From NCBI GenBank assembly GCA_045542355.1, contig JAZQKX010000034.1:1-64000 (forward strand): DNA of 64,000 bases, given 5' to 3'. The position numbers and the translations under genes are program-made. The stretch is from UMGS1532 sp045542355. Its GTDB lineage: Bacteria; Bacillota; Clostridia; Oscillospirales; Acutalibacteraceae. Each line of letters opens with the position of its first letter. Within the stretch, counting starts at the first letter, position 1. This document shows positions 40,724 through 49,743 of the stretch, piece by piece. The notes beneath the pieces were generated by a model, which worked only from the letters and a program-made list of their open reading frames with translations, did no database searches and was not told the origin of the DNA.

Positions 40724-42550
40724 TTGTCTTATAAATATTTAGGCGAAATTAATTCGCCTCAAGAACTGAAAAAACTGAATGAAAAAGAGTTAAATGTTCT
40801 ATGCTCCGAAATACGCGAAGAAATCATGAGCACTGTTTCTACAAACGGCGGTCATCTTGCCTCCAATCTTGGGGCGGTGGAATTAACCGTCGCTCTGCAT
40901 AAAGCATTTAATTCTCCAAAGGATTCAATAATATTCGATGTTGGTCACCAAAGCTACACCCATAAGCTGATAACAGGAAGATATAAGGATTTTTCCACAT
41001 TACGTCAGAGCGGTGGTGTTTCGGGCTTTCAGCGTCCAGACGAGAGTGAGCACGACCCTGTTGTTACTGGTCATAGCAGCACCTCTATATCTACCGCTTG
41101 CGGTATTGCTTATGCCAATAAGCTTAACGGAAAACAGGATTATGTCGTTGCTGTTATTGGCGACGGTGCTCTTACCGGTGGAATGGCGTTTGAGGGACTA
41201 AACAATGCCGTAGGTAAAGCTGAAGGTTTGATTATTGTTATAAATGATAACAAAATGTCTATTTCAAAAAATGTTGGCGCCCTTGCTCGTTCCCTTAACA
41301 AGGTGCGAACTAACCCAGCTTATTATAATCTAAAATCATTTATTGAAAAGACCGTTTCTAAAATACCTTTAATCGGTATGCCATTGCGCAATAGCATATA
41401 TAATTCTAAACTCATGCTTAAAAATGTTATATACCATAGCAATGTTTTTGAAAGCCTTGGATTTCAATATTTAGGTCCTGTTGATGGGCACAATATAGCA
41501 AAACTTGAGCAGGTGTTTAATATTGCAAAGGCATCAAAAAGACCTGTTGTAATTCATACACTCACTATCAAAGGTAAGGGTTACAAATATGCTGAAGCCA
41601 GTCCTAAAAACTACCACGGTGTGGCTCCATTTGACGTAGAGGTTGGTGTTGGAGAAAGTGGCGTAAGCAATTTTTCTAACGAATTTGGTAAATGCATTTG
41701 TGATTTAGCAGTAAAGGATAGCCGAGTTTGTGCTATAACTGCCGCAATGACCGAGGGTACAGGACTCGTGGAATACAGCAAAAAATTTCCTAATCGTTTT
41801 TTTGATGTGGGAATTGCCGAACAACATGCCGTTGGCTTTGCCGCCGGACTTGCGGTAAAAGGTATGAGACCTTTCTTTGCCGTATATTCTTCTTTTCTTC
41901 AACGTGCTTTCGATCAAGTGATGCACGATGTGGCGGTGGCTTCTTTGCCCGTAACTTTTTGCGTAGACAGAGCAGGTCTTGTAGGTAACGACGGAGAGAC
42001 CCATCAGGGAGTATTTGATGTTTCAATATTTTCGGCATTACCCAATGTGAAGATTTTTTCGCCTTCAACCTACAATGAATTAAAACACCTGCTTAATAAA
42101 GCCGTTTTAAGGGATGAGGGTATATGGATAATTCGATATCCACGAGGCTCGGAGCCTAAAAATATAGAAATCAATGAATTTGATAACGATTATACAATAA
42201 CACATAATTCCTCTGACAGATGTGTTATATCCTATGGTGTAGCATATTCGAACTGTAGAATTGCTTTGGATAATCAAACCATTGATTTTGTTAAGTTAAA
42301 CTGTATAAATGCTTTTTCCTCAGAACTTATAGAAAAGCTTCTTAATTATAAGAGTATATACTTTTTTGAAGAAACAAGTCTCAGAGGCGGCATAGGTGAA
42401 AAGCTGTCGGCTATGCTTTTGGAGCGTGGATATAAGGGCTCTTATCATATTACAGCTATATCAGACGAATTTGTAAAGCAAGGTACACAGACCGAGCAAA
42501 GAAAAATTCACGGACTGGATTCAGATTCTATAATCAACACTGTATCCTGA
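40724..42550 (+). CDS. dxs: 1-deoxy-D-xylulose-5-phosphate synthase
   Basis: The 608-residue thiamine-diphosphate enzyme joins pyruvate and glyceraldehyde 3-phosphate in the first step of the MEP pathway. It shows GHQSYTHKLITGR (about 74-86), the ThDP motif GDGALTGGMAFEGLNN (about 146-161), and the catalytic Glu region near DVGIAEQHAVGFAAG (about 362-376). Translation starts at TTG 40724 with AAAGGA (40709-40714). The size matches the family. Confidence 0.95.
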   Translation: MSYKYLGEINSPQELKKLNEKELNVLCSEIREEIMSTVSTNGGHLASNLGAVELTVALHKAFNSPKDSIIFDVGHQSYTHKLITGRYKDFSTLRQSGGVSGFQRPDESEHDPVVTGHSSTSISTACGIAYANKLNGKQDYVVAVIGDGALTGGMAFEGLNNAVGKAEGLIIVINDNKMSISKNVGALARSLNKVRTNPAYYNLKSFIEKTVSKIPLIGMPLRNSIYNSKLMLKNVIYHSNVFESLGFQYLGPVDGHNIAKLEQVFNIAKASKRPVVIHTLTIKGKGYKYAEASPKNYHGVAPFDVEVGVGESGVSNFSNEFGKCICDLAVKDSRVCAITAAMTEGTGLVEYSKKFPNRFFDVGIAEQHAVGFAAGLAVKGMRPFFAVYSSFLQRAFDQVMHDVAVASLPVTFCVDRAGLVGNDGETHQGVFDVSIFSALPNVKIFSPSTYNELKHLLNKAVLRDEGIWIIRYPRGSEPKNIEINEFDNDYTITHNSSDRCVISYGVAYSNCRIALDNQTIDFVKLNCINAFSSELIEKLLNYKSIYFFEETSLRGGIGEKLSAMLLERGYKGSYHITAISDEFVKQGTQTEQRKIHGLDSDSIINTVS

Positions 42551-42558
42551 AAGGCAGA

Positions 42559-43374
42559 GTGATTAAAATCAGCGAAAAACTCAGATTAGATACCGCCGTA
42601 TACGAGCAGGGCTTTGCGGAAAGCAGAGAAAAAGCCAAGGCTCTCATAATGTCAGGTGTGGTATTTGTTAATAATCAAAAAGCGGATAAACCTGGAATAA
42701 CTCTGAAGCCTACAGATGTTCTGCAAGTGAGGGGAAATCCGCTTAAATATGTTAGCCGCGGAGGTTTGAAGCTCGAAAAGGCTATGACCGTTTTTGGGCT
42801 ATCTCTTACGGGCTTCATATGCGCAGATATCGGAGCATCAACTGGCGGATTTACAGATTGTATGCTTCAAAACGGAGCAGATAAGGTATATTCCATTGAC
42901 GTAGGTTACGGTCAGTTGGCATGGAAACTCAGAAACGATGATAGAGTAATTAATCTTGAGCGCACTAATTTCCGATATGTTACCAATGCTGAAATACCAG
43001 ACTCACTGGATTTTGCTTCGGTGGATGTTTCCTTTATATCTCTTAATAAAATTCTGCCACCATTGCACAGACTTTTGAAAGATGGGGGCAGAGCAGTTTG
43101 CCTTATTAAGCCCCAGTTTGAAGCAGGGAAGGAAAAGGTAGGCAAAAAGGGTGTTGTAAGGGATATAGCGGTTCACCGTGAGGTGGTTGAAAATGTAACC
43201 AACTTCATGCTTCAAAACGGTTTCTCAGTATTAGGGATAGAGTTTTCCCCCATAAAAGGGCCTGAGGGCAATATTGAGTACTTAGCTTATATAGAGAAGT
43301 CTGATAATCCTGCGTATCTATCCTATATTACGGCAGAAGAAATTGTAAATTTATCTCATATTGCTTTATCTTAG
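42559..43374 (+). CDS. tlyA: TlyA family rRNA 2'-O-methyltransferase / hemolysin-like
   Basis: The 271-residue protein has an N-terminal S4 RNA-binding domain (about 5-65, with RLDTAVYEQGFAESREKAKA) and a FtsJ-type methyltransferase domain with the SAM motif ADIGASTGGFTDCML (about 90-104). Homologues methylate ribose in 16S and/or 23S rRNA. The start is GTG 42559. The position between dxs and nadK is the conserved one. Confidence 0.92.
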   Translation: MIKISEKLRLDTAVYEQGFAESREKAKALIMSGVVFVNNQKADKPGITLKPTDVLQVRGNPLKYVSRGGLKLEKAMTVFGLSLTGFICADIGASTGGFTDCMLQNGADKVYSIDVGYGQLAWKLRNDDRVINLERTNFRYVTNAEIPDSLDFASVDVSFISLNKILPPLHRLLKDGGRAVCLIKPQFEAGKEKVGKKGVVRDIAVHREVVENVTNFMLQNGFSVLGIEFSPIKGPEGNIEYLAYIEKSDNPAYLSYITAEEIVNLSHIALS

Positions 43375-43383
43375 GAGTATGCT

Positions 43384-44232
43384 ATGAATATTTCATTAAT
43401 TGTAAATTTTGAAAAAGATAATTCTAAGGCGATTGCCCTTAAAACTGTTGATATTTTAAATCAACAGGAAGTGTATTTTTATACCGACAAGGTAACGGCA
43501 AACGCTTTAGGGACTGATATATTCAATATTGTAGATGATGTGTTTTCTGTTTGCGATATTTTGATGGTTGTTGGCGGTGACGGCACTATCATTCACACCG
43601 CAAAGAAAGCAGCGCTGTACAATAAGCCTGTTTTAGGAATAAACACCGGCCGAATCGGTTATTTAGCGTCGGCAAAGGGCGAGGAGCTACAGCTGATTTC
43701 AAAGATTCTAACAGGTGAATATACCATTGATGAACGCATTATGCTTTCAGTTTCGGTTGAATCTCATAATGATAAAAAAGAATATTTAGCCTTTAATGAT
43801 GCCGTTGTTTGCAAGGGCTCTTTATCCAGAATGATAGATATAGATTTGGAGTTAGATGACCACACTTTACGCTATCGTGCCGATGGATTAATTATCTCTA
43901 CCCCCACAGGGTCAACCGCATATTCACTTTCCGCAGGTGGCCCCTTGCTTGACCCAAGGCTCGACAGCGTGTTATTGACCCCGATTTGCCCTTATACATA
44001 TTTGAATAAAGCCATGGTTATACCTGCTGATACCAAAATGTGTATCAGTGTTGATACAGCTGGTGACAAGGAAGCTTTCTTGACAGTAGACGGCGAGGTT
44101 GCTGTGAGAATTCTCGGTGATGATAAAATCAAAATCCAAAGTTCCGACACCGCTGTTAAGCTTGTCTGTCTTAAATCTGAGTCTATTTTCCAAAGATTGG
44201 AAGCAAAAATCTTGCAGGAGGTAAACAAATGA
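43384..44232 (+). CDS. nadK: NAD kinase
   Basis: The 282-residue enzyme phosphorylates NAD to NADP. It has the GGDGT motif (about 62-66), GINTGRIGYLA (about 88-98), and the conserved STPTGSTAYSLSAGGPLL (about 175-192). The length is typical of the bacterial NadK. The stop overlaps the argR start (ATGA). Confidence 0.95.
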   Translation: MNISLIVNFEKDNSKAIALKTVDILNQQEVYFYTDKVTANALGTDIFNIVDDVFSVCDILMVVGGDGTIIHTAKKAALYNKPVLGINTGRIGYLASAKGEELQLISKILTGEYTIDERIMLSVSVESHNDKKEYLAFNDAVVCKGSLSRMIDIDLELDDHTLRYRADGLIISTPTGSTAYSLSAGGPLLDPRLDSVLLTPICPYTYLNKAMVIPADTKMCISVDTAGDKEAFLTVDGEVAVRILGDDKIKIQSSDTAVKLVCLKSESIFQRLEAKILQEVNK

Positions 44233-44681
44233 AGAACGGAAGACACAGAGCTCTTTTAAATCTCATAAAGAACAATGTTATTGACACTCAGGAAAAGCTT
44301 CAGTCGGAGCTGAGAGAGCTTGGATTTAACGTTACTCAGGCAACAATTTCCAGAGACATTAAGGCTCTTAATATAATAAAGGGCTTAGATGGAGAGGGAA
44401 ACTACCGATACAGAGTTCACGAGGCTCCCAGTGGTGATAATCACGATAGGTACACCGAAATCTTCAAGCGTTCCACCCTTAGCATCAAGTCAGCTATGAA
44501 CGACGTAATAGTTAAGTGCTATTCGGGTACCGCCTCTGCCGCCTGTGCCGCTATCGACCATATGTATTCCCACATGACTGTTGGCACTTTGGCAGGAGAT
44601 GACACAATCTTGATTGTCACTCAGGATTCTGAGACAGCCAATCTTCTTGTGGAAACACTTAACTCTATTATCAATAGTTAG
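44229..44681 (+). CDS. argR: Arginine repressor ArgR
   Basis: The 150-residue protein has an N-terminal winged helix with VTQATISRDIKAL (about 35-47) and a C-terminal oligomerisation and arginine-binding domain with GTLAGDDTILIV (about 119-130). It controls arginine metabolism genes as a hexamer. The link with recN and nadK is a conserved position in Firmicutes. No arg genes occur in the window. Confidence 0.95.
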   Translation: MKNGRHRALLNLIKNNVIDTQEKLQSELRELGFNVTQATISRDIKALNIIKGLDGEGNYRYRVHEAPSGDNHDRYTEIFKRSTLSIKSAMNDVIVKCYSGTASAACAAIDHMYSHMTVGTLAGDDTILIVTQDSETANLLVETLNSIINS

Positions 44682-44693
44682 GAGCCTTGAGCC

Positions 44694-46361
44694 TTGCTTG
44701 TAAATCTATTAATAAACAACATTGCGGTAATTGAAAACGCTGAGCCTAATTTCGATAACGGACTAAATGTGTTGACTGGTGAAACGGGTGCAGGTAAATC
44801 AATAATCGTTGACTCGATTAATGCTGTATTAGGTGAAAGAACATCTCGGGAAATTATTCGTACAGGCTGTGATAAAGCGATGGTAGTAGCCGTATTTCAG
44901 GACGTTTCCGACTATTGTAAAGAGGTGTTTAATGAATACGGCATTGAAGATGATAACGGTCAGTATATATTCCAGAGGACTTTGTCAAGTGGCGGAAAGT
45001 CAACCTGCAGAGTAAATGGAATTCCTGTAAATACTGCGGTGTTAAAGGATATAGGAAAATATCTTATTAATATTCACGGACAGCATGACAATCAACTTCT
45101 GCTTAATCCGGATAATCACATAAATTATCTGGATTCATTCGCTGAAAATAATGCACTTTTAGCTGATTATCAGCTTTCTTTTAAACGATTTAAGGAATTA
45201 AGAAAAGAACTTATGCGCCTGATGGAGCTACATTCCAGTCAGGAAGAACAGCTTGAGCTTCTGAAATTTCAGCACGATGAACTTGCTAGTGCCAACATAA
45301 AGATAGGGGAGATTGAGTCCTTAAAAGCTTCTATATCTGCAATGGAGAATTATGAAGCTATAAGTGAAAAGCTATCATATTTTACTAATCTTTTGTCAGA
45401 AGAAGAGGATAACAGTCCTGTTTCCAAACTTAAATTCGGAGTTGGTGAAATATCTAAGCTGACCGATATTAAGGAAATCTCCAAACTTAGTGAACGCCTT
45501 TCCTCTCTGCTTTATGAGCTTGACGACATAAAAGACGAAGTTGTGAGTTTGCTGGATAATTTAGACTTCAGTCCCGAAACTTTGGAAAATTCCAGAAATA
45601 GACTTGACTTTTTATACTCACTTATGAGAAAATACGGTAATAGTGAGGAAAAACTGTTGGAGTATTTTAAGAACTGTGAATCTAAACTAAAAGAAATGGA
45701 AGTTACCGAAGGCAATATTCCTCAGCTCGAGGAAAAGCTGGTATCTATCCAGTCAGAGCTTATCACAAAAGCTAAAAAGCTTTCGTTATCCCGTGTTGAA
45801 TCTGCAAAGAAACTGTCTCGGGAGATTTGTGATATTCTCAGATTTCTCAATATGGAAGATGTGGAGTTCGAGGTTGTTATCAATCAGGGGAATTACAATT
45901 CTCTCGGAACAGATCGTGTTGAATTTTTTATTACCGCAAACAAGGGACAGCAAAAAATGCCCCTTTCCAAGGTAGCGTCAGGTGGTGAATTGTCCCGCAT
46001 TATGCTGAGTATTAAGAGTGTACTTGCGGATAAGGACAATGTAGATACCTTGATATTCGACGAAATCGACACAGGTATCAGTGGCAGAGCTGCAAGGAAG
46101 ATAGGAATCCAACTTAAAAGAGTTTCAAAAATGCGTCAGGTTATATGTATAACCCATCTCGCTCAAATCGCAGCTATTGCCGATAACCACATGGTTATCA
46201 AAAAAGAAACACGAGACGGTAATACTTTTACTTCTGTTAATACCCTTTGCGGCGATGACCGCATTAACGAGGTAGCAAGGATTATGGCTGGCTCTGATAT
46301 AACTGAAAATTTATATAATACAGCTAAGGAATTAATTGAATCCGAATCGGCTGAGGAATAA
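44694..46361 (+). CDS. recN: DNA repair protein RecN
   Basis: The 555-residue SMC-like protein has Walker A TGETGAGKSI (about 28-37), two coiled coils, then the ABC signature KVASGGELSRIMLSIK and Walker B LIFDEIDTGISG. It acts in double-strand break repair. Translation starts at TTG 44694, eight bases after AGGAG. In the common Firmicutes order spoIVB and spo0A follow; here tyrS follows instead. Confidence 0.95.
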   Translation: MLVNLLINNIAVIENAEPNFDNGLNVLTGETGAGKSIIVDSINAVLGERTSREIIRTGCDKAMVVAVFQDVSDYCKEVFNEYGIEDDNGQYIFQRTLSSGGKSTCRVNGIPVNTAVLKDIGKYLINIHGQHDNQLLLNPDNHINYLDSFAENNALLADYQLSFKRFKELRKELMRLMELHSSQEEQLELLKFQHDELASANIKIGEIESLKASISAMENYEAISEKLSYFTNLLSEEEDNSPVSKLKFGVGEISKLTDIKEISKLSERLSSLLYELDDIKDEVVSLLDNLDFSPETLENSRNRLDFLYSLMRKYGNSEEKLLEYFKNCESKLKEMEVTEGNIPQLEEKLVSIQSELITKAKKLSLSRVESAKKLSREICDILRFLNMEDVEFEVVINQGNYNSLGTDRVEFFITANKGQQKMPLSKVASGGELSRIMLSIKSVLADKDNVDTLIFDEIDTGISGRAARKIGIQLKRVSKMRQVICITHLAQIAAIADNHMVIKKETRDGNTFTSVNTLCGDDRINEVARIMAGSDITENLYNTAKELIESESAEE

Positions 46362-46375
46362 AAGGAGATTTTTAC

Positions 46376-47599
46376 ATGACACTTTATGAAGAACTCGTTG
46401 AACGTGGGCTAATTGCTCAGGTTACTAACGAAGAAGAAATCAAGGAAATGATTAACAACGGTAAGGCAACCTTTTATATAGGTTTTGACTGTACGGCAGA
46501 TAGCCTCACCGCTGGTCACTTTATGGCGCTGACCCTTATGAAGCGTCTGCAACTTGCAGGAAATAAACCTGTAGCCCTTATCGGTGGAGGTACAACCATG
46601 ATTGGTGACCCCTCTGGCAGAACCGATATGCGTCAAATGTTAACTAAAGAGGATATTGACCATAATGCCGCTTGTTTCAAGCGTCAGATGGAGAATTTTA
46701 TTGATTTTTCCGACGGCAAGGCTGTTATGCTAAATAATGCCGACTGGTTGCTTGAACTCAACTACGTTGAATTACTCCGTGAGGTTGGTGCTTGTTTCTC
46801 GGTTAACAATATGTTGAGAGCTGAATGTTATAAGCAGAGAATGGAAAAAGGCCTTTCGTTCTTGGAGTTCAACTATATGATAATGCAGTCCTACGACTTC
46901 TATTATCTGTTTAAGAATCACAACTGTAATATGCAGTTTGGTGGTGACGACCAATGGTCAAATATGCTTGGCGGTACCGAGCTTATCCGTAAGAAGTTAG
47001 GCAAAGATGCTCATGCAATGACAATCACATTGCTCACCGATTCCCAGGGCAAGAAGATGGGTAAAACCGCAGGTAACGCAGTATGGCTCGACGCAAATAA
47101 AACCACCCCTTATGACTTCTATCAGTATTGGAGAAATGTTGACGATGCTGATGTTATCAAGTGCTTGAAAATGCTCACATTCCTGCCTCTTGAAACAATC
47201 TGTGAATACGAAAAATTTGAGGGTAGCGAACTGAATCAAGCAAAGGAAGTATTGGCTTATGAGCTCACTCAGATGATTCATGGCACCGAAGAAGCCGAAA
47301 AAGCTCAGACCACAGCCCGTTCACTTTTTGGAAATTCTGCAGACATTTCTAACATGCCCACCACCGAGCTGTGCGATGACAATTTTACCGATGGTAAGAT
47401 AACAGTTCTTGAATTAATGTTGGCGGCTGGTCTTATTCCCTCTAAGGGTGAGGGCAGACGTCTTGTCCAGCAGGGCGGTGTATCTGTAAGCGACAAAAAG
47501 GTAACCGACCCCAACACTTCTTATACATTGGAGGATTTCTCCGACGACCTTGTACTTAAAAAGGGCAAAAAGGTTTATCACCGTTTTTTAGTAAAATAA
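46376..47599 (+). CDS. tyrS: Tyrosyl-tRNA synthetase
   Basis: The 407-residue class I synthetase has the HIGH-equivalent TAGHF (about 43-47) in FYIGFDCTADSLTAGHF, a KMSKS-equivalent KMGKT (about 228-232), and a C-terminal S4 domain (about 335-405, with SKGEGRRLVQQGGVSV). It charges tRNA-Tyr. It lies 14 bp after recN, so there is no space for a T-box of its own. A terminator follows. Confidence 0.95.
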   Translation: MTLYEELVERGLIAQVTNEEEIKEMINNGKATFYIGFDCTADSLTAGHFMALTLMKRLQLAGNKPVALIGGGTTMIGDPSGRTDMRQMLTKEDIDHNAACFKRQMENFIDFSDGKAVMLNNADWLLELNYVELLREVGACFSVNNMLRAECYKQRMEKGLSFLEFNYMIMQSYDFYYLFKNHNCNMQFGGDDQWSNMLGGTELIRKKLGKDAHAMTITLLTDSQGKKMGKTAGNAVWLDANKTTPYDFYQYWRNVDDADVIKCLKMLTFLPLETICEYEKFEGSELNQAKEVLAYELTQMIHGTEEAEKAQTTARSLFGNSADISNMPTTELCDDNFTDGKITVLELMLAAGLIPSKGEGRRLVQQGGVSVSDKKVTDPNTSYTLEDFSDDLVLKKGKKVYHRFLVK

Positions 47600-47600
47600 T

Positions 47601-47647
47601 AAAAAACAAACCCCTTGGTATTTAATTACTGAGGGGTTTGTTTTTTT
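47601..47647 (+). terminator. Terminator after tyrS
   Basis: AACAAACCCCT (47605-47615) pairs with AGGGGTTTGTT (47632-47642), with A- and T-runs outside, so it may act for both strands and also end the gene on the minus strand. Confidence 0.9.
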
Positions 47648-47669
47648 GTGCTTCAATATATGTGTTTTT

Positions 47670-48551
47670 CTATTTTAATATTGCTTTGTAGGAGTTAAGA
47701 AGTTTTATGGGCTGATAAGACTCTTTTGCCTTGCGTAGACCCTCGTTACCCATGTCTTCTTCGCGGTTGATGTATTTCATATCCGACCATTCTCGTTCTG
47801 CAAATTGCTGATTTATTATGGCATAGCTACCATTATATGATGTATCAGCAAATTCAACATGGATGAGCGCTGTATCTTTAGTTACTTTTTCTCCAACAGT
47901 ACAAGCTACAAACTTGCCATCAACCTCAATCAATCCACCCTTAAGACCCAAATCGTATATATTGTCTAAAAGCTTATAGGTGGCAATTCTGGATTCGGGC
48001 ATCAATCGGGTGATTTCTCCCTTTTCATTATACCAAAGGTCAAACAAGTCTTTACAGTTAGGTATATCCTCAGGCTTAATACATCTGTAAACAAACTCAT
48101 GGTTTCTCTTGAATGAGTTGAGATGGTTCTTCTTTGAATGTAACCTTTTACCGCTGAGAGATATTAGCTTTTGTGCATCGTAAATATAGTCTGAGCCATC
48201 GCGGTCGTAATCGAATATAAACTCATCTCCGAAAAAGGTTTTCATTTCCAGAACATCATCTTCTGATAGATGGGCAAATTTAGGTCTTATTCCCATTTCT
48301 TTCATATATTCACAAGCTTTAATTATTGCTGCTTTTTTGTTTTGCCCAAAGCCTTTAGGATAGAGCATACGTGAGTGAGAGCCGATATCCCAGAGGATGA
48401 AAAGAAAATCATCCTCAATACATACCTTAAGCTTGTCCGCGCCGCTCCAAATGTAATTGGTTGTGAAGTTGTATGCAGAGCGTGAATTATCAATATTATA
48501 TTTTTCGAATACTGCTTTATCCTCTAAACCTATTACATGAAAATTCAACAT
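47670..48551 (-). CDS. DUF2156 family protein (GNAT-like, aminoacyltransferase type)
   Basis: The 293-residue protein shows the DUF2156 pattern: YNFTTNYIW near the start, LSGKRLHSKKNHLNSF in the middle (about 150-165), and the C-terminal YINREEDMGNEGLRKAKESY (about 257-276). The fold is related to the C-terminal domain of lysyl-phosphatidylglycerol synthase and to Fem-type acyltransferases. Donor and acceptor are unknown. The minus-strand start has AAGGTG at 48555-48560. It lies alone between two plus-strand units. Confidence 0.78.
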   Translation of the reverse strand: MLNFHVIGLEDKAVFEKYNIDNSRSAYNFTTNYIWSGADKLKVCIEDDFLFILWDIGSHSRMLYPKGFGQNKKAAIIKACEYMKEMGIRPKFAHLSEDDVLEMKTFFGDEFIFDYDRDGSDYIYDAQKLISLSGKRLHSKKNHLNSFKRNHEFVYRCIKPEDIPNCKDLFDLWYNEKGEITRLMPESRIATYKLLDNIYDLGLKGGLIEVDGKFVACTVGEKVTKDTALIHVEFADTSYNGSYAIINQQFAEREWSDMKYINREEDMGNEGLRKAKESYQPIKLLNSYKAILK

Positions 48552-48625
48552 TTACACCTTTATTTCTACTAAATTTTACCAATAACACATTATACACTAC
48601 TTTTCTTTAAAAGTCTATAATATTA

Positions 48626-48655
48626 TTGACAAAACTTATGATAGTATTATATAAT
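48626..48655 (+). promoter_or_regulatory. galE promoter
   Basis: TTGACA (48626-48631), 18 bp and TATAAT (48650-48655), about 30 bp before the galE start. Confidence 0.8.
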
Positions 48656-48683
48656 GTAATTCCTGAGAAACGGAGGAAAATAT

Positions 48684-49697
48684 ATGCAGATTTTATTAAC
48701 AGGTGGCGCAGGCTACATAGGTAGTCATACCTGCGTTGAATTAATTAATGCTGGATACGATGTCGTTATTGCCGACAATCTTTCAAACAGCAATATAGAG
48801 GTACTTAACCGATTAAAGACCATAACAGGTAAGGACGTTAAGTTTTATAAGGTTGATATTCTTGATCGCGATGGTCTCCGTAGGGTGTTCGGTGAAAATA
48901 ACATTCAGGCAGTTATTCACTTTGCTGGACTTAAAGCAGTTGGCGAGTCTGTACAGATTCCTCTTAAGTATTACGAAAACAATATATCTGGCACTGTTGT
49001 GCTCTGTAAGGTTATGAATGAATTCGGTTGCAAAAAGATGGTATTCAGTTCTTCTGCAACAGTTTACGGTGTTGCGGAAAAGATGCCATTAACCGAGGAT
49101 ATGCCTTTAGGTGCGATTAACCCTTATGGAAGAACAAAACTGTTTATAGAAGACATATTGAGAGATTTATGTGTTTCCGACAGTGAATGGTCTGTATCTT
49201 TGCTTCGTTATTTTAATCCAATCGGTGCCCATGAAAGCGGTTTGATTGGCGAAGACCCAAAGGGTATTCCCAACAACCTTATGCCTTACATTACTCAGGT
49301 TGCCGTCGGCAGACTTCCTCAACTCAGTGTTTTCGGTGACGATTATGATACGGTTGATGGCACAGGTGTTCGTGACTATATTCATGTTGTGGATTTAGCA
49401 AGGGGCCATGTCAAGGCTGTTGACTGGGTTGCCAACAATCTCGGTTGCGATGCCTTTAACCTTGGCACCGGTAACGGTACTTCGGTTTTAGAACTGGTTT
49501 CTGCTTTTAAAAAGACCTCGGGAGTGGATGTGCCGTATAAAATCGTTGGACGCAGAGCCGGTGACCCCGCAAAGGTTTATGCCGACGCTACAAAAGCTAA
49601 GAACATTCTTAATTGGCAGGCTGAATACGATATTGAACGTATGTGCACCGACGGTTGGCGGTGGCAGTCAAATAACCCTAACGGCTATTTAGAATAA
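48684..49697 (+). CDS. galE: UDP-glucose 4-epimerase
   Basis: The 337-residue short-chain dehydrogenase/epimerase interconverts UDP-glucose and UDP-galactose. The NAD motif is GGAGYIGSH (about 7-15), the catalytic Ser is in FSSSATVYG, and the YxxxK pair is in NPYGRTK (about 149-153). The late substrate-binding part has GRRAGDPAKVYAD. It has its own promoter and terminator and supplies sugar nucleotides for surface polymers or galactose use. Confidence 0.95.
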   Translation: MQILLTGGAGYIGSHTCVELINAGYDVVIADNLSNSNIEVLNRLKTITGKDVKFYKVDILDRDGLRRVFGENNIQAVIHFAGLKAVGESVQIPLKYYENNISGTVVLCKVMNEFGCKKMVFSSSATVYGVAEKMPLTEDMPLGAINPYGRTKLFIEDILRDLCVSDSEWSVSLLRYFNPIGAHESGLIGEDPKGIPNNLMPYITQVAVGRLPQLSVFGDDYDTVDGTGVRDYIHVVDLARGHVKAVDWVANNLGCDAFNLGTGNGTSVLELVSAFKKTSGVDVPYKIVGRRAGDPAKVYADATKAKNILNWQAEYDIERMCTDGWRWQSNNPNGYLE

Positions 49698-49704
49698 TAA
49701 TTTT

Positions 49705-49730
49705 GGGGCAGAAACATCTGCCCCTTTTTT
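49705..49730 (+). terminator. Terminator after galE
   Basis: GGGGCAGA (49705-49712), loop AACA, TCTGCCCC (49717-49724), then T6. Confidence 0.93.
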
Positions 49731-49743
49731 AAAAGGTAAAACA

